A stretch of 64,000 nt of DNA from VAXT01 sp963850415 (GTDB lineage Bacteria > Actinomycetota > Thermoleophilia > Gaiellales > Gaiellaceae), in the NCBI GenBank assembly GCA_963850415.1, contig CAWKLE010000004.1, positions 434,001 through 498,000 of the forward strand. Direction: 5' to 3'. The first letter of the stretch is position 1, and each line of letters begins with the position of its first letter. Positions 16,501-24,462 of this stretch are shown here, piece after piece. A program made the position numbers and the translations under genes. The notes beneath the pieces are model-generated. The model made no database searches. It was not told the DNA's origin and saw nothing but the letters and a program-made list of their open reading frames with translations.

Positions 16501-16877
16501 CGAGCACGCTGGGCGTCCTCGCGATGATCGCGCTCGACGAGGACCGCATCGAAGATGCCGCCTCGATGCTGAAGTCGAGCCTTCGTCTCCACGACCAGCT
16601 CGGCGATGTCCTCGACACTGCAGTCGACCTGTGCCGCTTCGCCAGCGTGCTCGCACGCCAGGGGAGAGCCGACACGGCCGCCCGCCTCCTCGCGAGCCTC
16701 GATTCTCTCGGCGACGAGGTCGGGGTCAGACGCTCCCTGATCGTGGAGATGAACGAGACGACACTCGCCGCCGTCCGCGCGCAACTCGACGACGACGCGT
16801 TCGCCGAGACGTGGGACCAAGGCCTCCAGCTCACGGTTGGCGAAGCGGTGACGCTCGCCCTCGATCAACCGGAATAG
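13596..16877 (+). CDS. AfsR/SARP-type regulator: BTAD, degenerate cyclase-like, NB-ARC and TPR domains
   Basis: 1093 aa. Residues 1-90: OmpR-type winged helix (EFRLLGRFEVEADGVDLTPP, WGERPPETAQTALHGHVSAL). About 95-245: bacterial transcriptional activation domain, ending ELGLDPSPALQRLERQIL. About 265-405: a class III cyclase-like module (GIVTFLSTDAERSTRELV, then HPGQILLSQTTRDLL) in which one metal-binding Asp block is altered (PTDGRSVLVAF), so it is probably not catalytic. About 420-700: NB-ARC ATPase with Walker A TGTGGTGKTRLA and Walker B LLLLLDNFEHV. The rest is winged-helix plus TPR repeats. Likely a signal-integrating ATP-dependent transcription activator. GTG 13596 fits the family N-terminus. 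Confidence 0.85.
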   Translation: MEFRLLGRFEVEADGVDLTPPRRQHRALLALLLLHAGEVVATDDCVDALWGERPPETAQTALHGHVSALRKRLGPERIETHGPGYRLRLAADDEVDIRRFERLAGEAPAKGRVDRSEQLGKALALFRGEPLAEFRYDAFASQEAARLDELRLAVIEERIQTELELGRQDEVVLELERLIAEHPLREGLRAQLMLALYRAGRQVDALETFQEARCVLRDELGLDPSPALQRLERQILNQDPELAAPDAFAPARHPAPPTKPSGIVTFLSTDAERSTRELVRTVVGQHGGFDVPTDGRSVLVAFARARDAVAAAVGVQRATRSLARLGVGISSAEAVATDEGYTALGVRGAECIRRAAHPGQILLSQTTRDLLRETPLDTTEVLDLGQHRLTDLTAAQRLFQLVVPDLEVEFPPPRSLETRPTNLPLQPTPLIGRECEIREVAELLRRPDARIVTLTGTGGTGKTRLAAQVAAELLDDFPDGVFFVNLAPLANPGLVLPTVARTLGIPDTGGDAGDALARHLRDRRLLLLLDNFEHVLEVAPAMVAATTSAVKLLVTSRTPLHLATERVYPLSPLQTPDATDDVERLLQCESVALFVSRARSARSEFAVTAGNARPVAEICTALAGLPLAIELAATRVGVLPPAALLERLGRPLNLLRGGAPDAPERQRTIRATIEWSYELLEPHDQNLFLRLAMFAGGCTLEAAESVCGDGLDVVDGLASLTDCGLIRVEGTDEAPRFAMLETIREYAAERLEESGEVEELRRRHADHFLGLAEEAEPNLRGSPGDWLDRLEREHDNFRAALDRLEESGAAETALRLAAALWRFWYLKGHLAEGRQRLECVLLTDGRPTTARAKALNGAAVMAVNTGDAAAARVRAGEALALHRELGDAWGAAYSVFMLGAAEDDAATAQQLYEESVRVFREHGDEHSALLASRNLAAIYADLGDGVRARALYEDNLHRARATHNDRLEASTLGVLAMIALDEDRIEDAASMLKSSLRLHDQLGDVLDTAVDLCRFASVLARQGRADTAARLLASLDSLGDEVGVRRSLIVEMNETTLAAVRAQLDDDAFAETWDQGLQLTVGEAVTLALDQPE

Positions 16878-16912
16878 CGAGGCGCAAAGCGCGGGCTCCT
16901 TTACGGTTTGCA

Positions 16913-16937
16913 AGGAGGAAATCGGCGTTGAGACGCC
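16913..16937 (+). other. ribosome site followed by hairpin in the transglycosylase leader
   Basis: AAGGAGG (16912-16918) is followed by a perfect 5-bp hairpin GGCGT-TGAG-ACGCC (16924-16937), then 12 nt to GTG 16950. The Shine-Dalgarno is too far from the start unless the hairpin forms and shortens the gap to about 17 nt. Confidence 0.35.
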
Positions 16938-16949
16938 AACCCCGGTCGG

Positions 16950-17849
16950 GTGAGCCGTCTACCGCTCACGGCCGCGGCCGCTCTGGCCGCCTTCGCACTC
17001 GCGCCCACGGCCGGCGCGTTCAACCCACAGATCGCCGGCCTCCAGATCGCGCTCCGCCAGCACGGCCTCTACCGCGGGCCGATCGACGCCGTCCAGGGGC
17101 CCAGGACTGTGCGCGCCGTCCGCGTCTTCCAGCGGAGGCATGGGCTCGCAGTCGACGGCCTGGCGGGCCCGCGAACTCGAGCCGCACTCGGGCGACGAGG
17201 GCGACCCCTCTTCGGAGCCCGGGTCATCCGGCGCGGCGCGCGTGGCTACGACGTCGGCGTGCTCCAGTTCCTGCTCCGGCGCCACGGGCTGCGAGTGGGC
17301 CGGCTCGACGGGAGCTTCGGGCCGAGGACGGCCGCCGCCGTGCGCCGGTTCCAGCGGCGAGCGGGGCTGACCCCGGACGCGATCGTCGGCCCGCGCACGA
17401 CGCGGCGACTCTGCGCGCTCGCCGTGTGTGCGTCGCGCGTGGGCTCGCGAAACACAACGCCTCGCCTTTCCGTGCAGGGCGCGATCGAATACTGGTCGAG
17501 GACGTACGGCGTCGACGCTCATCTCGTCCGGGCCGTCGCTCTCTGGGAGTCCGGATACAACAACTCGCTCGTGTCGACCACGGGCGCCCGGGGCATCATG
17601 CAGGTCACGCCCGCGACATGGGACTACGTCGAGACCGTGCTTGTCGGGCGGCGGATCCCGCGCACGGCGAGCGGCAACGTCCACGTCGGCGTCGCCTTCC
17701 TCGACCGGTTGCTGCGCGAGTTCCGCGGCGACGTCCGGCTCGCCCTCGCCGCGTACGTCCAGGGCCCACGCTCCGTCCGTCGCAGGGGCCAGCTACGCGA
17801 GACCCGGCAGTACGTCGCCGGAGTGCTCGCGCTCAGCCGGCGCGTCTAG
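16950..17849 (+). CDS. secreted lytic transglycosylase with two peptidoglycan-binding domains
   Basis: 299 aa. Signal peptide LPLTAAAALAAFALAPTAGA. Two PG_binding_1 repeats: LQIALRQHGLYRGPIDAVQG ... VFQRRHGLAVDGLAGPRTRA (about 30-85) and LQFLLRRHGLRVGRLDGSFG ... FQRRAGLTPDAIVGPRTTRR (about 100-155). C-terminal SLT/GH23 domain: VRAVALWESGYNNSLVSTTG (catalytic Glu in ES) and ARGIMQVTPATWDYV. Family role: non-hydrolytic cleavage of the glycan strand forming anhydro-muramyl ends, outside the membrane. GTG 16950 is the first in-frame start after a TGA. Its stop shares CTAG (17846-17849) with the convergent reductase. Confidence 0.88.
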   Translation: MSRLPLTAAAALAAFALAPTAGAFNPQIAGLQIALRQHGLYRGPIDAVQGPRTVRAVRVFQRRHGLAVDGLAGPRTRAALGRRGRPLFGARVIRRGARGYDVGVLQFLLRRHGLRVGRLDGSFGPRTAAAVRRFQRRAGLTPDAIVGPRTTRRLCALAVCASRVGSRNTTPRLSVQGAIEYWSRTYGVDAHLVRAVALWESGYNNSLVSTTGARGIMQVTPATWDYVETVLVGRRIPRTASGNVHVGVAFLDRLLREFRGDVRLALAAYVQGPRSVRRRGQLRETRQYVAGVLALSRRV

Positions 17850-18811
17850 GCAGTGATCACGACCTTCGCCCTCGCGTGACCCTCTCCGAGGTAGGCGAGC
17901 GCAACCGGCGCTTCGCTCAGCTCGTAGGTCCGGTCGATCACCGACTTCAGCGTCCCGGACTCGAGTAGGCCGGCCAGGAACGTGAGCTCCTCCGTCGTCA
18001 CCTTGGCGACGAAGAACGCCACCTTCTGGCTCCGGAAGCGCGACTTGAGGAGCGTGCCGCCGAGATGCGGCAGCGGGCCAAGCCCGCGGTAGGTCATGCG
18101 GCCGCCGACCATGACGACGGTCGCCTCCGGGGTGAGGACCTTTCTGACGTCCAGGAACGAGCGGTTGCCGGCGATGTCGAGCATGAGGTCGTGCCGCACG
18201 CCGAGCTTGGTGAAGTCCTCCTTCGTGTAGTCGACCGCGCGGTCCGCGCCGAGCGACCGGGCCTGCTCGACGTTTCCGGTGCTGCACACCGCGGTCACGT
18301 CGGCGCCGAACGTCTTGGCGAGCTGAACGGCGAACGTGCCCACGCCTCCGGAAGCGCCGTTGACGAGCACCGTCTGGCCCGGTTGCACCTGCCCCTTGTC
18401 GCGCAGGGCCTGGAGTGCCGTGACGCCCGCCACGGGCACCGCCGCGGCCTCCTCGAACGACAGGTTCGACGGCTTCCTGGCGAGCCGGTCCTCGCGGGCG
18501 AGCGTGTACTCGGCCCAGGACGCGCCCGAGACGCCGAACACCTCGTCGCCCGGCTCCAGGCCCTCGACCTCCCGGCCGACGGCCTCGACGGTTCCCGCCA
18601 GGTCGGCGCCGACGGTCTGATCCTTGGGCCGGCGCATGCCGTTTCCGATGCGCGCGAAGTACGGCCCGCTGACGCCGTACCACTCGACCGGGTTGACGGA
18701 CGAGGCGTGCACGCGCACGAGCACCTGGCCGTCTCCGATCACCGGCTTGTCGACGTCCCGCAACTCGAGGACATCCGGCCGGCCGTAGCGTTCGTGGAGG
18801 ATCGCCTTCAT
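17846..18811 (-). CDS. zinc-free medium-chain NAD(P)H:quinone oxidoreductase
   Basis: 321 aa. MKAILHERYGRPDVLELRDV opening, SVNPVEWYGVSG, the Rossmann motif VNGASGGVGTFAVQLAKTFG for NADP binding and the C-terminal YLGEGHARAKVVI are typical of the quinone-reductase branch of the MDR superfamily; the catalytic/structural zinc ligands of alcohol dehydrogenases are lacking. Likely reduces quinones or activated alkenes in the cytoplasm. Its ATG overlaps the stop of the 60-aa gene upstream (ATGA), so both share the promoter at 19037-19065 and the operator array there, implying inducible expression by a TetR-like repressor encoded elsewhere. Confidence 0.88.
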   Translation of the reverse strand: MKAILHERYGRPDVLELRDVDKPVIGDGQVLVRVHASSVNPVEWYGVSGPYFARIGNGMRRPKDQTVGADLAGTVEAVGREVEGLEPGDEVFGVSGASWAEYTLAREDRLARKPSNLSFEEAAAVPVAGVTALQALRDKGQVQPGQTVLVNGASGGVGTFAVQLAKTFGADVTAVCSTGNVEQARSLGADRAVDYTKEDFTKLGVRHDLMLDIAGNRSFLDVRKVLTPEATVVMVGGRMTYRGLGPLPHLGGTLLKSRFRSQKVAFFVAKVTTEELTFLAGLLESGTLKSVIDRTYELSEAPVALAYLGEGHARAKVVITA

Positions 18812-18990
18812 GCCGGGCGGTGCGCCAGGGGTGCCGTGTCGATCTGGCAGCGGCAGGCGTGGCGGCGGATCCACTGGACGGGGAAGCGCCGCTTCCCGGC
18901 TGCGCGCCGAATGAGGGCGTTGTCGTCACGGAGACGAGACGCGTGCTCGCGGGCGAAGCTCAGTGTGTCGCGAGAGTCGATGAGGTACAT
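18808..18990 (-). CDS. 60-aa Arg-rich protein co-transcribed with quinone reductase
   Basis: ATG 18990 has an AGGAGG site 8 nt upstream and the gene is translationally coupled (ATGA) to the reductase, which argues that it is real. Sequence is basic, starts MYLIDSRDTLSFAREHASRL and has two cysteines in RRHACRCQIDT. No recognised domain and no signal peptide; it could be a small DNA/RNA-binding or regulatory protein. Length and composition give no further clue. Confidence 0.5.
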   Translation of the reverse strand: MYLIDSRDTLSFAREHASRLRDDNALIRRAAGKRRFPVQWIRRHACRCQIDTAPLAHRPA

Positions 18991-18994
18991 GGTA

Positions 18995-19065
18995 GGGCCT
19001 CCTACGCCGTAAGCGTACAATGTAAGTGTACGGCGTAAGCTAAACGTACAGCGTAAGCTTGTCAA
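18995..19065 (-). promoter_or_regulatory. promoter and TetR-type operator array of the quinone reductase operon
   Basis: Reading the minus strand: TTGACA (19065-19060), 17 nt, TAGCTT (19042-19037). GCTTACGC occurs twice, 18 bp apart, overlapping spacer and -10; a third copy GCTTACGG lies downstream. TACGCCGTA (19003-19011) and TACGGCGTA (19029-19037) form an inverted repeat over the expected transcription start. The layout is that of a repressor binding over the promoter. The array is AT-richer than its surroundings. Confidence 0.7.
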
Positions 19066-19104
19066 GAGCAAAGAAAAGGGCGCCCGCTCGCACAGGCGCC
19101 CTTT
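19066..19104 (-). terminator. intrinsic terminator of the propeller gene
   Basis: AAAGGGCGCC pairs with GGCGCCCTTT over a 10-nt loop; on the minus strand it is followed by TTTTCTTT. It separates the propeller gene (stop 19127) from the reductase promoter. Confidence 0.8.
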
Positions 19105-19129
19105 CGTGCTTGCTACCGGGTCTGGACTA

Positions 19130-19331
19130 GCCTCGCCCGACCGCCAGCTTCACGGGGAAGTTCCGGCGCTTGATCGTGCCGGGCCGCGGTGACTGGTTCA
19201 CGACACGGCCGCGCAGCGAACGCCTGGAACGAACGCGGCGAACGTTGCCGACCGAGCAGTGCGCCCTCCGGATCTTCGTCTTCGCAGCGCCCAGGCGCAG
19301 GCCAAGGACACGCGGGACGCGACAGCGCACC
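19130..19331 (-). repeat. duplicated PASTA-like domain, copy 1 (inverted relative to copy 2 at 28826-29031)
   Basis: The encoded 67 residues (VRCRVPRVLGLRLGAAKTKI ... NFPVKLAVGRG) differ from copy 2 at only two positions, while the DNA differs at many third-codon positions. Features of the PASTA fold: VPxVLG start, GRVVxQSPRPG turn, and two Cys. Confidence 0.85.
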
Positions 19332-19491
19332 GGAGGCGGAGGCGGCGGAGGCGGAGGCGGAGGCGGAGGCGGAGGCGGAGGCGGTGGTGGTGGAGGCGGA
19401 GGTGGTGGTGGTGGAGGCGGCGGTGGTGGTGGAGGCGGTGGTGGTGGAGGCGGCGGAGGTGGCGGTGGCGGCGGCGGCGGAGGCGGAGGTG
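19332..19491 (-). repeat. polyproline-coding CCN repeat tract
   Basis: About 160 nt of CCN triplets (GGN on the plus strand) encoding some 50 consecutive prolines between the propeller and the PASTA-like domain. A shorter tract of about 25 prolines (28751-28826, plus strand) occupies the same place in the metallopeptidase gene. Length is likely to vary by slippage. Confidence 0.85.
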
Positions 19492-22416
19492 GTCCGCTGC
19501 TAAGCGGCGAGACGTAGGCGCCGCGGCCGCGCGTCCATGCAGAGAGAGTCGTCCCACCGCGATCGACCTGCATGTCCCAGATCATCGCGTGCGGCATGCC
19601 GTTCTCGTACCTGAACCACGTCGGGTTGCTCGCCGTGATGTCGTCCGTGTAGTAGACGCCCCAGTCGGTGCCGGCGAAGACCTGCGACGCGTTGGCCTGG
19701 TTGACGATCACCGAGTCGACGGGGATGTCGGGCAGGTTGCCCGACTTGTTCGCCCAGGTGAACGTCGCGCAGTTCGAGGTGCACGTGACCTGGAAGACGT
19801 GGCCCGGCTGCGTCGGCGTGTTTGCGTTGAAGCCGCCGACCGCCGCATAGCCCGTCGCCAGGTCCCTCGTCGGCGAGGCCGCGTCGAGCGCGATCCCGAG
19901 CACGGGCCGGTTCGGAAGGACCGTGTTGTTGTCGGTCACGTTGACCCAGTTCGCCTGGGAGGCGATGCCCGTCCCGAGATTGAAGCCGATCCAGACGTTG
20001 CGCGTCGTTCGTGCCGACGATCGCCTGGCTCGACCACTTGGGCGAGTACTTGACCTGGTTGATGAACGAGCGGTTCCCGAGCGACTGCTTCGTCATGTTC
20101 TGGGTCGACGGGTTGTTCGTGACGTACCAGCTCCCGGAGTTCATCGTGGCGTCTCCGGCCTTGACCGTCTCGAAGACGCGAGTCGTTCCGTCGACGATGT
20201 GACCGCAACCGCCCGGTGTTCCGGCCGCTGCGCAGTCGTCGCCTCCCGGCACTCCGCCGTGGAAGAGGTCGAACGGCTGGGTGAACGAACGCGTGTCGCC
20301 GCCCCACGGCCCGGTGACGCTCTGGTAGCCGCCGCCGCCGGCGAGGCAGTTCGAGACGCAGCGCGACATGCCGCCGCTGTTGTTGCCGACGAAGTAGCGC
20401 GGGCTCGAGCCGGTTCCGACCGGGTCGATCCGGGCGTAGAACCCGTCGCCGCCGACCGTCATCTGCCACTGCGCAGCCCCGGCCGGGTAACCGCTGAAGC
20501 CCACGACGCTCGGCGCGTTGTCCTGGGCGCCGCCGGCCGCGGACGGGGTCGGCGAGGTCGCGAAGTTGCCGCTGATGTCGCCCGAGTAAAACTCGATCGT
20601 GTTCAGGCCGGTGTCCATGTTCACGAACGTCGGCGTCCCGGTCCCGGCGATGTCGGCGTTCGAGGTCGAGAACGCGCCGCCGTCGCTTCCGATCAGGAGG
20701 ATGCTCGACGAGCCCGGCACGAACGCGAGCGCGTGTTGGTCGACGTGGACGACGTGGCCGCTCGTCCCGTTGTACCCGCAGGTCAGGTCGGTGAACGTGC
20801 TCCCGTGCGGGTCGCGAACCAGACGTCATAGGTATCGACGAAGAGCCGGTCGGGGTTGTTCGGGTCGACCGCGAGCCCCTGGTCGTACCAGTTCTGCGGG
20901 TAGTCGAAGCCGCAGGCCCTGGAGCGTTCGGGCCCTGCGAGCCCTGCATGTACGTCCAGGAGGTACCGCCGTTGTTGCTCTGCCAGACGCCGAGCTGGCA
21001 CCCGGCTGCCCCGCCGCAGTCGCCCGTGTTCGCGGCGATCGACTGCACCTGTGCGTAGATGACGTTCGGGTTGCCCGGGGCGACCGCGATGTCGATGCGA
21101 CCGAGCTGATCGCCGGTCGTCGGGTTCGAGTACGGCGTCCCGCTGCCGGCGTTCATCGCCGCGCCGGTCGTGTACGGGCTGCCGCGAAACGGCGGTGCCG
21201 TAGACGAAGCCGTTAGCGTTGGTCGCGATCGAGGTGAAGCTCGGGCAGCCGCTCGATGGCACGGTGGCGCTGTACAGCCCGTTGGCGCCGTTGTTGCCCA
21301 GGTCGTACTGCACGGTAGTCGCGAAACCGCGCACGCCGACGGCAGCGATGATCCGCGTCGTCCCGCTGCCCAGGTCCGTCAGCTCGAGGCCCGTGATGTC
21401 CTGGCGCTGGGTCGGGAAGCTGTTCGTCGAGCAAGGGCCCGTCCAGTTCGTCCCGCCGTTGTAGGAGATGAACATCCCCTTCTTTGTTCCGGCCAGGACC
21501 TTCTGGCTGTCGTTCGGGTCGACGCGCACCTTGCCGACCGCGTCGTACTGCGGGAACTGGCCGGCGGGCTCGGTGTACGCCGGGCCGAACACATCCGCGC
21601 CGATCACCGTCCAGTGTGCGCCGGCGTCGGTCGACTTGAGGATGCCCTGGCTGCCCATCGAGAAGGAGCCGTAGTTGAGGTCACCCGTGCCCGCGTAGAC
21701 CGTGTTGTGGTCGTTCGGGTCGATGTTGAGGGTGTCGATCGCGAGCGTGGAGATGAGGGGGTCGTCGGTCGTGACGCTCCAGGCGGTGGAGTTGCTGCAG
21801 CAGTTGGTCGTCTTCCAGACCCCGCCGCCGACCGTGGCTGCGTACGCGACGATCGAGCCCTGCGTGGTCGTCGTCGGATCGACGGCCATCGCGTTGATGC
21901 GGCCCTCGGTGAAGCCGTAGTCGTAGCAACCCGTACAGCCGGTCATCTTCTCCGGCTTCGGGCCCAGGGCCGTCCAGGAAGCCGGAGCCTCGCCGCCGAA
22001 GCGCGGCCGGCGGCTGGCGATGCGCGCGTCCTGTGTTTTCGCGGCGCGCAGCCAGGCCGGGTTGAAGTGACCGGTCGGATAGGTCAGCCGGTCGTTCCAG
22101 TACGTGTCCATGGCGCCGAACTGCTCGCCTTCTCCGCTGCCGGGAACCGGCATGTACGCGGCGGCGGACGGCGGCGCCGTCGCCCGTGTCGAGTGATGGC
22201 CCGGTGCCGCCAGCACGACCGCTCCTACGCCAAGCGCGATCAGGCCGACGACCAAGGCCGAGACAAACTGCCTTCGTTTCATGCGCCCCTCTCCCCTCCG
22301 AGCCCGCAGCGTCTCTTGCCGCCGACGAGCGTAGTGGCCTCTTCTACAAGTAACCGAAGCTTCTTAGCACCGAAATAGCGGAAAATCAATTTTGTACCGG
22401 GTCAGCCCCGGGGCGG

Positions 22417-22899
22417 CTAGCGAGAGAGCCTCGCCTCGATCGCGTCGAGGCGTTTGGCCAGCGCCGCGAGCGCCTCGTTCGCCTGCTGCACGGAGTCGAT
22501 GATCGTCTGCGTGCGCTGCTCCAGGTGCTCCCGGTCGGCTCCGCGGCCCCTGGCCTCTTCGCGCTGGATGACCGTGCTCGTCACGCCCGCGGTGACGAAC
22601 GTGATGAAGGCGATGCCGAGCACCATCTCGACCCCGCCGACGAACTGCCCGAGCCTGGTCGTGGGCACGATGTCGCCGTAACCGACCGTGGTCACCGTCT
22701 GGAGCGCCCACCAGGTCGCCGACCCCAGGGTCGGGAAGTTGTGCGGGTCGAGGATCCTCATCACGACCGCACCGGCGACGGCGAGCCCGATGAAGGTCAG
22801 CGCCAGGCCGAAGGTGACGGAGCGGGCGCTGACGATCTTCCGGACGCGGCGCTCGATCAGCGACGGACCCCCGCGGGGCATGGCTGCGCGGTCGCTCAT
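22417..22899 (-). CDS. two-TM potassium channel with C-terminal coiled coil
   Basis: 160 aa. TM1 FGLALTFIGLAVAGAVVM, pore helix and selectivity filter ATWWALQTVTTVGYGDIVPT (TVGYGD), TM2 VEMVLGIAFITFVTAGV. The cytoplasmic tail REEARGRGADREHLEQRTQT continuing to IDAVQ-like heptads is a predicted coiled coil for tetramer assembly; no RCK domain. Family role: K+-selective channel in the cytoplasmic membrane. ATG 22899 is chosen; TTG 22914 is a possible longer start. No ribosome site is clear for either. Confidence 0.88.
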   Translation of the reverse strand: MSDRAAMPRGGPSLIERRVRKIVSARSVTFGLALTFIGLAVAGAVVMRILDPHNFPTLGSATWWALQTVTTVGYGDIVPTTRLGQFVGGVEMVLGIAFITFVTAGVTSTVIQREEARGRGADREHLEQRTQTIIDSVQQANEALAALAKRLDAIEARLSR

Positions 22900-22955
22900 G
22901 CATTCGGAGTTCAACGACCAGGTTCACTCCCCTTGCCCTGCGACTCGTGGAAGGG

Positions 22956-24348
22956 TCATCTGAACGGCGGGTGGAGCGGCAGCAGGACCGGCGGTCTCGG
23001 TTTCTGGTTGAAGTCGAAGTCGCGCACGAGATTCCCGAGGATCGGCGCGTTCTCACGCACGCTCGACCTCGGGTCGGGCCGCCCGTCGGTCTTCGGGTCG
23101 AGCCGCGAGCCGCCGAGGAAGTCGTCCTCGATGAACTTGGCGTACGCGTCGAAGCTGAGCACCTGGTGATCGACGTAGCCCTGTCGCGCATAGGGTGAGA
23201 TGACGAGCCCCGGCACCCGCAATCCGTAGCCGTTGCGGTCCACCTTCGGTGGAGCGACGTGGTCGTAGAAACCGCCCCAGTCGTCCCAGGCAAGGAAGAT
23301 CGCCGTCGAGGGCCAGTCCGGGCCCTGCATGATCGTGTTGATCACATGCGTGACGAACGTCTGGCCGAACGAGATCCGGGTCGGCGGATGCTCGCTCACA
23401 CGGTTGTTCGGGATCACCCACGACACCGCGGGCAGCGTCCCGCCACGTGCGGCGGCGAAGAAACGCGAGATCGACGTCACGTTGTCGAGCTGATGGTCGC
23501 GCCTGACCGTCGTGAAGTACGGGAGCGGGTTCCAGAGCCCCGGCGTCTGCGCGCGCTGGAGCACCGGGCTGCAGGACATCGCGCCGGTCTCGCAGTCCGG
23601 CTCCTGACCGGCGAAGACGTAGTAGCGCCAGGAGACGTGATGCTTGTGCATCAGGTACGTGAGGTCGGTCCAGGCGTAGTACGGGCATGCGGTCCGTCGG
23701 GTTCAGCCCCTCGTGCGGCGGCGACATCGGCTTCTCGACCGAGTTTCGACAGCTCCGAGGGTCACCACGGCGGGTACAGCGCGCCGACCACTCGGAGACC
23801 ATGAACAGGTGGGCCGGGAGGCTCCAGGACGTGTCCGGTTGGAACATGTGGTCCTGGAGGACGAAGTTCCGCGCGTAGGCCCAGTAGTTCGGGATCTCCC
23901 GCCGGTCGTGGTAGCCCATCACGGCTGAGGGCCGGATGCGGCGGATGCAATCGGGAGAGTCGCGCCGGCAGTCGGCTCGCTCGGCGAGGAGCGCGCGACG
24001 GATGAAGCCGTCCATTCGCCCGTGGTCGATGTCCCCCAGGGCGTCCGCGTGCTCGTGCGGCCCGCCCCGGTTGTGGTCGGCCGCGTCGTGGTACGGCTTG
24101 ACGCACGTGTGCAGGTGCGGGTCCGGGAGGCAGACGGTGGGGACGCCGTTTTTCAGCGGGATCCCGTCCGCCCCGGGATAGGTGCCGAAGTAGGAGTCGA
24201 AGGAGCGGTTCTCCTGCATGATCACGACGACGTGCCGGATCTTGTGGATGCCGGCCGGCGAAGAGCGCGGGTGCGCGTCGTGCGTGATCGCGAGGGCGCC
24301 AACTGCCCCGGCGACGATCAGCACAACGGTCAGAAGGGGCCGCCGCAA
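22956..24348 (-). pseudogene. secreted phosphoesterase (acid phosphatase/phospholipase C family), one frameshift
   Basis: About 463 codons after removing one extra base near 23688. N-terminus LLTVVLIVAGAVGALAI is a signal/anchor. Conserved blocks: HVVVIMQENRSFDSYFGTYP (metal/nucleophile region with N and S), VMGYHDRREIPNYWAYARNF, QPDTSWSLPAHLFMVSEWSA, then after the shift CPYYAWTDLTYLM, FLAWDDWGGFYDHVAPP and late YARQGYVDHQ. This is the PF04185-type phosphoesterase family, secreted acid phosphatases and non-haemolytic phospholipases C. TTG 24348 is the likely start, 8 nt after a TACACT box. Frame is otherwise clean, so the shift may be a sequence error. Confidence 0.75.
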
Positions 24349-24356
24349 GGCGGCGA

Positions 24357-24362
24357 AGTGTA
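24357..24362 (-). promoter_or_regulatory. -10 box for leaderless phosphoesterase gene
   Basis: TACACT on the minus strand ends 8 nt before TTG 24348; no ribosome site is present. Confidence 0.4.
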
Positions 24363-24449
24363 GGGCCGCGCCGGTTCGTCCGGTTCGGTTCTCTCTGTGT
24401 GCGGGCCACGTGGTGCCGATCGTGAACCGGCCCCGCGAACGAGTCCGAG

Positions 24450-24455
24450 TAGCGT
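24450..24455 (+). promoter_or_regulatory. -10 box for leaderless GNAT gene
   Basis: TAGCGT ends 7 nt before TTG 24463, which is where the conserved protein sequence begins. Confidence 0.5.
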
Positions 24456-24462
24456 TCGAGCC

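Larger units (their letters stand above)
19127..22282 (-). pseudogene. secreted Asp-box (sialidase/VPS10-type) propeller protein with PASTA-like C-terminus, four frameshifts
   Basis: ATG 22282 starts a signal peptide (RRQFVSALVVGLIALGVGAV). The reading continues over 1,051 codons only if four single-base shifts are allowed: near 21188 (+1, in an AAA run), 20916 (-1), 20813 (-1) and 20002 (+1); the sum is zero and each flank is good coding sequence. Asp-box repeats are plain: ILKSTDAGAHWTVIG, FISYNGGTNWTGPC, VWQSNNGGTSWTYMQ, along with AVDPNNPDRLFVDTYDVW. This fold is used by sialidases, xyloglucanases and sorting receptors; no catalytic assignment. A long proline run precedes a 67-residue PASTA-like domain shared with the 25.4-29.0 kb peptidase. 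Could be an intact gene with sequence errors. Confidence 0.7.

Noticed and set aside
16878..16949. c-di-AMP-type riboswitch upstream of the secreted transglycosylase
   Set aside because: Such genes often have one in actinobacteria, but I do not see the conserved ydaO/yuaA core; only one short hairpin is present.
19170..19517. Plus-strand polyglycine ORFs
   Set aside because: They are the complement of the polyproline tract of the minus-strand propeller gene.
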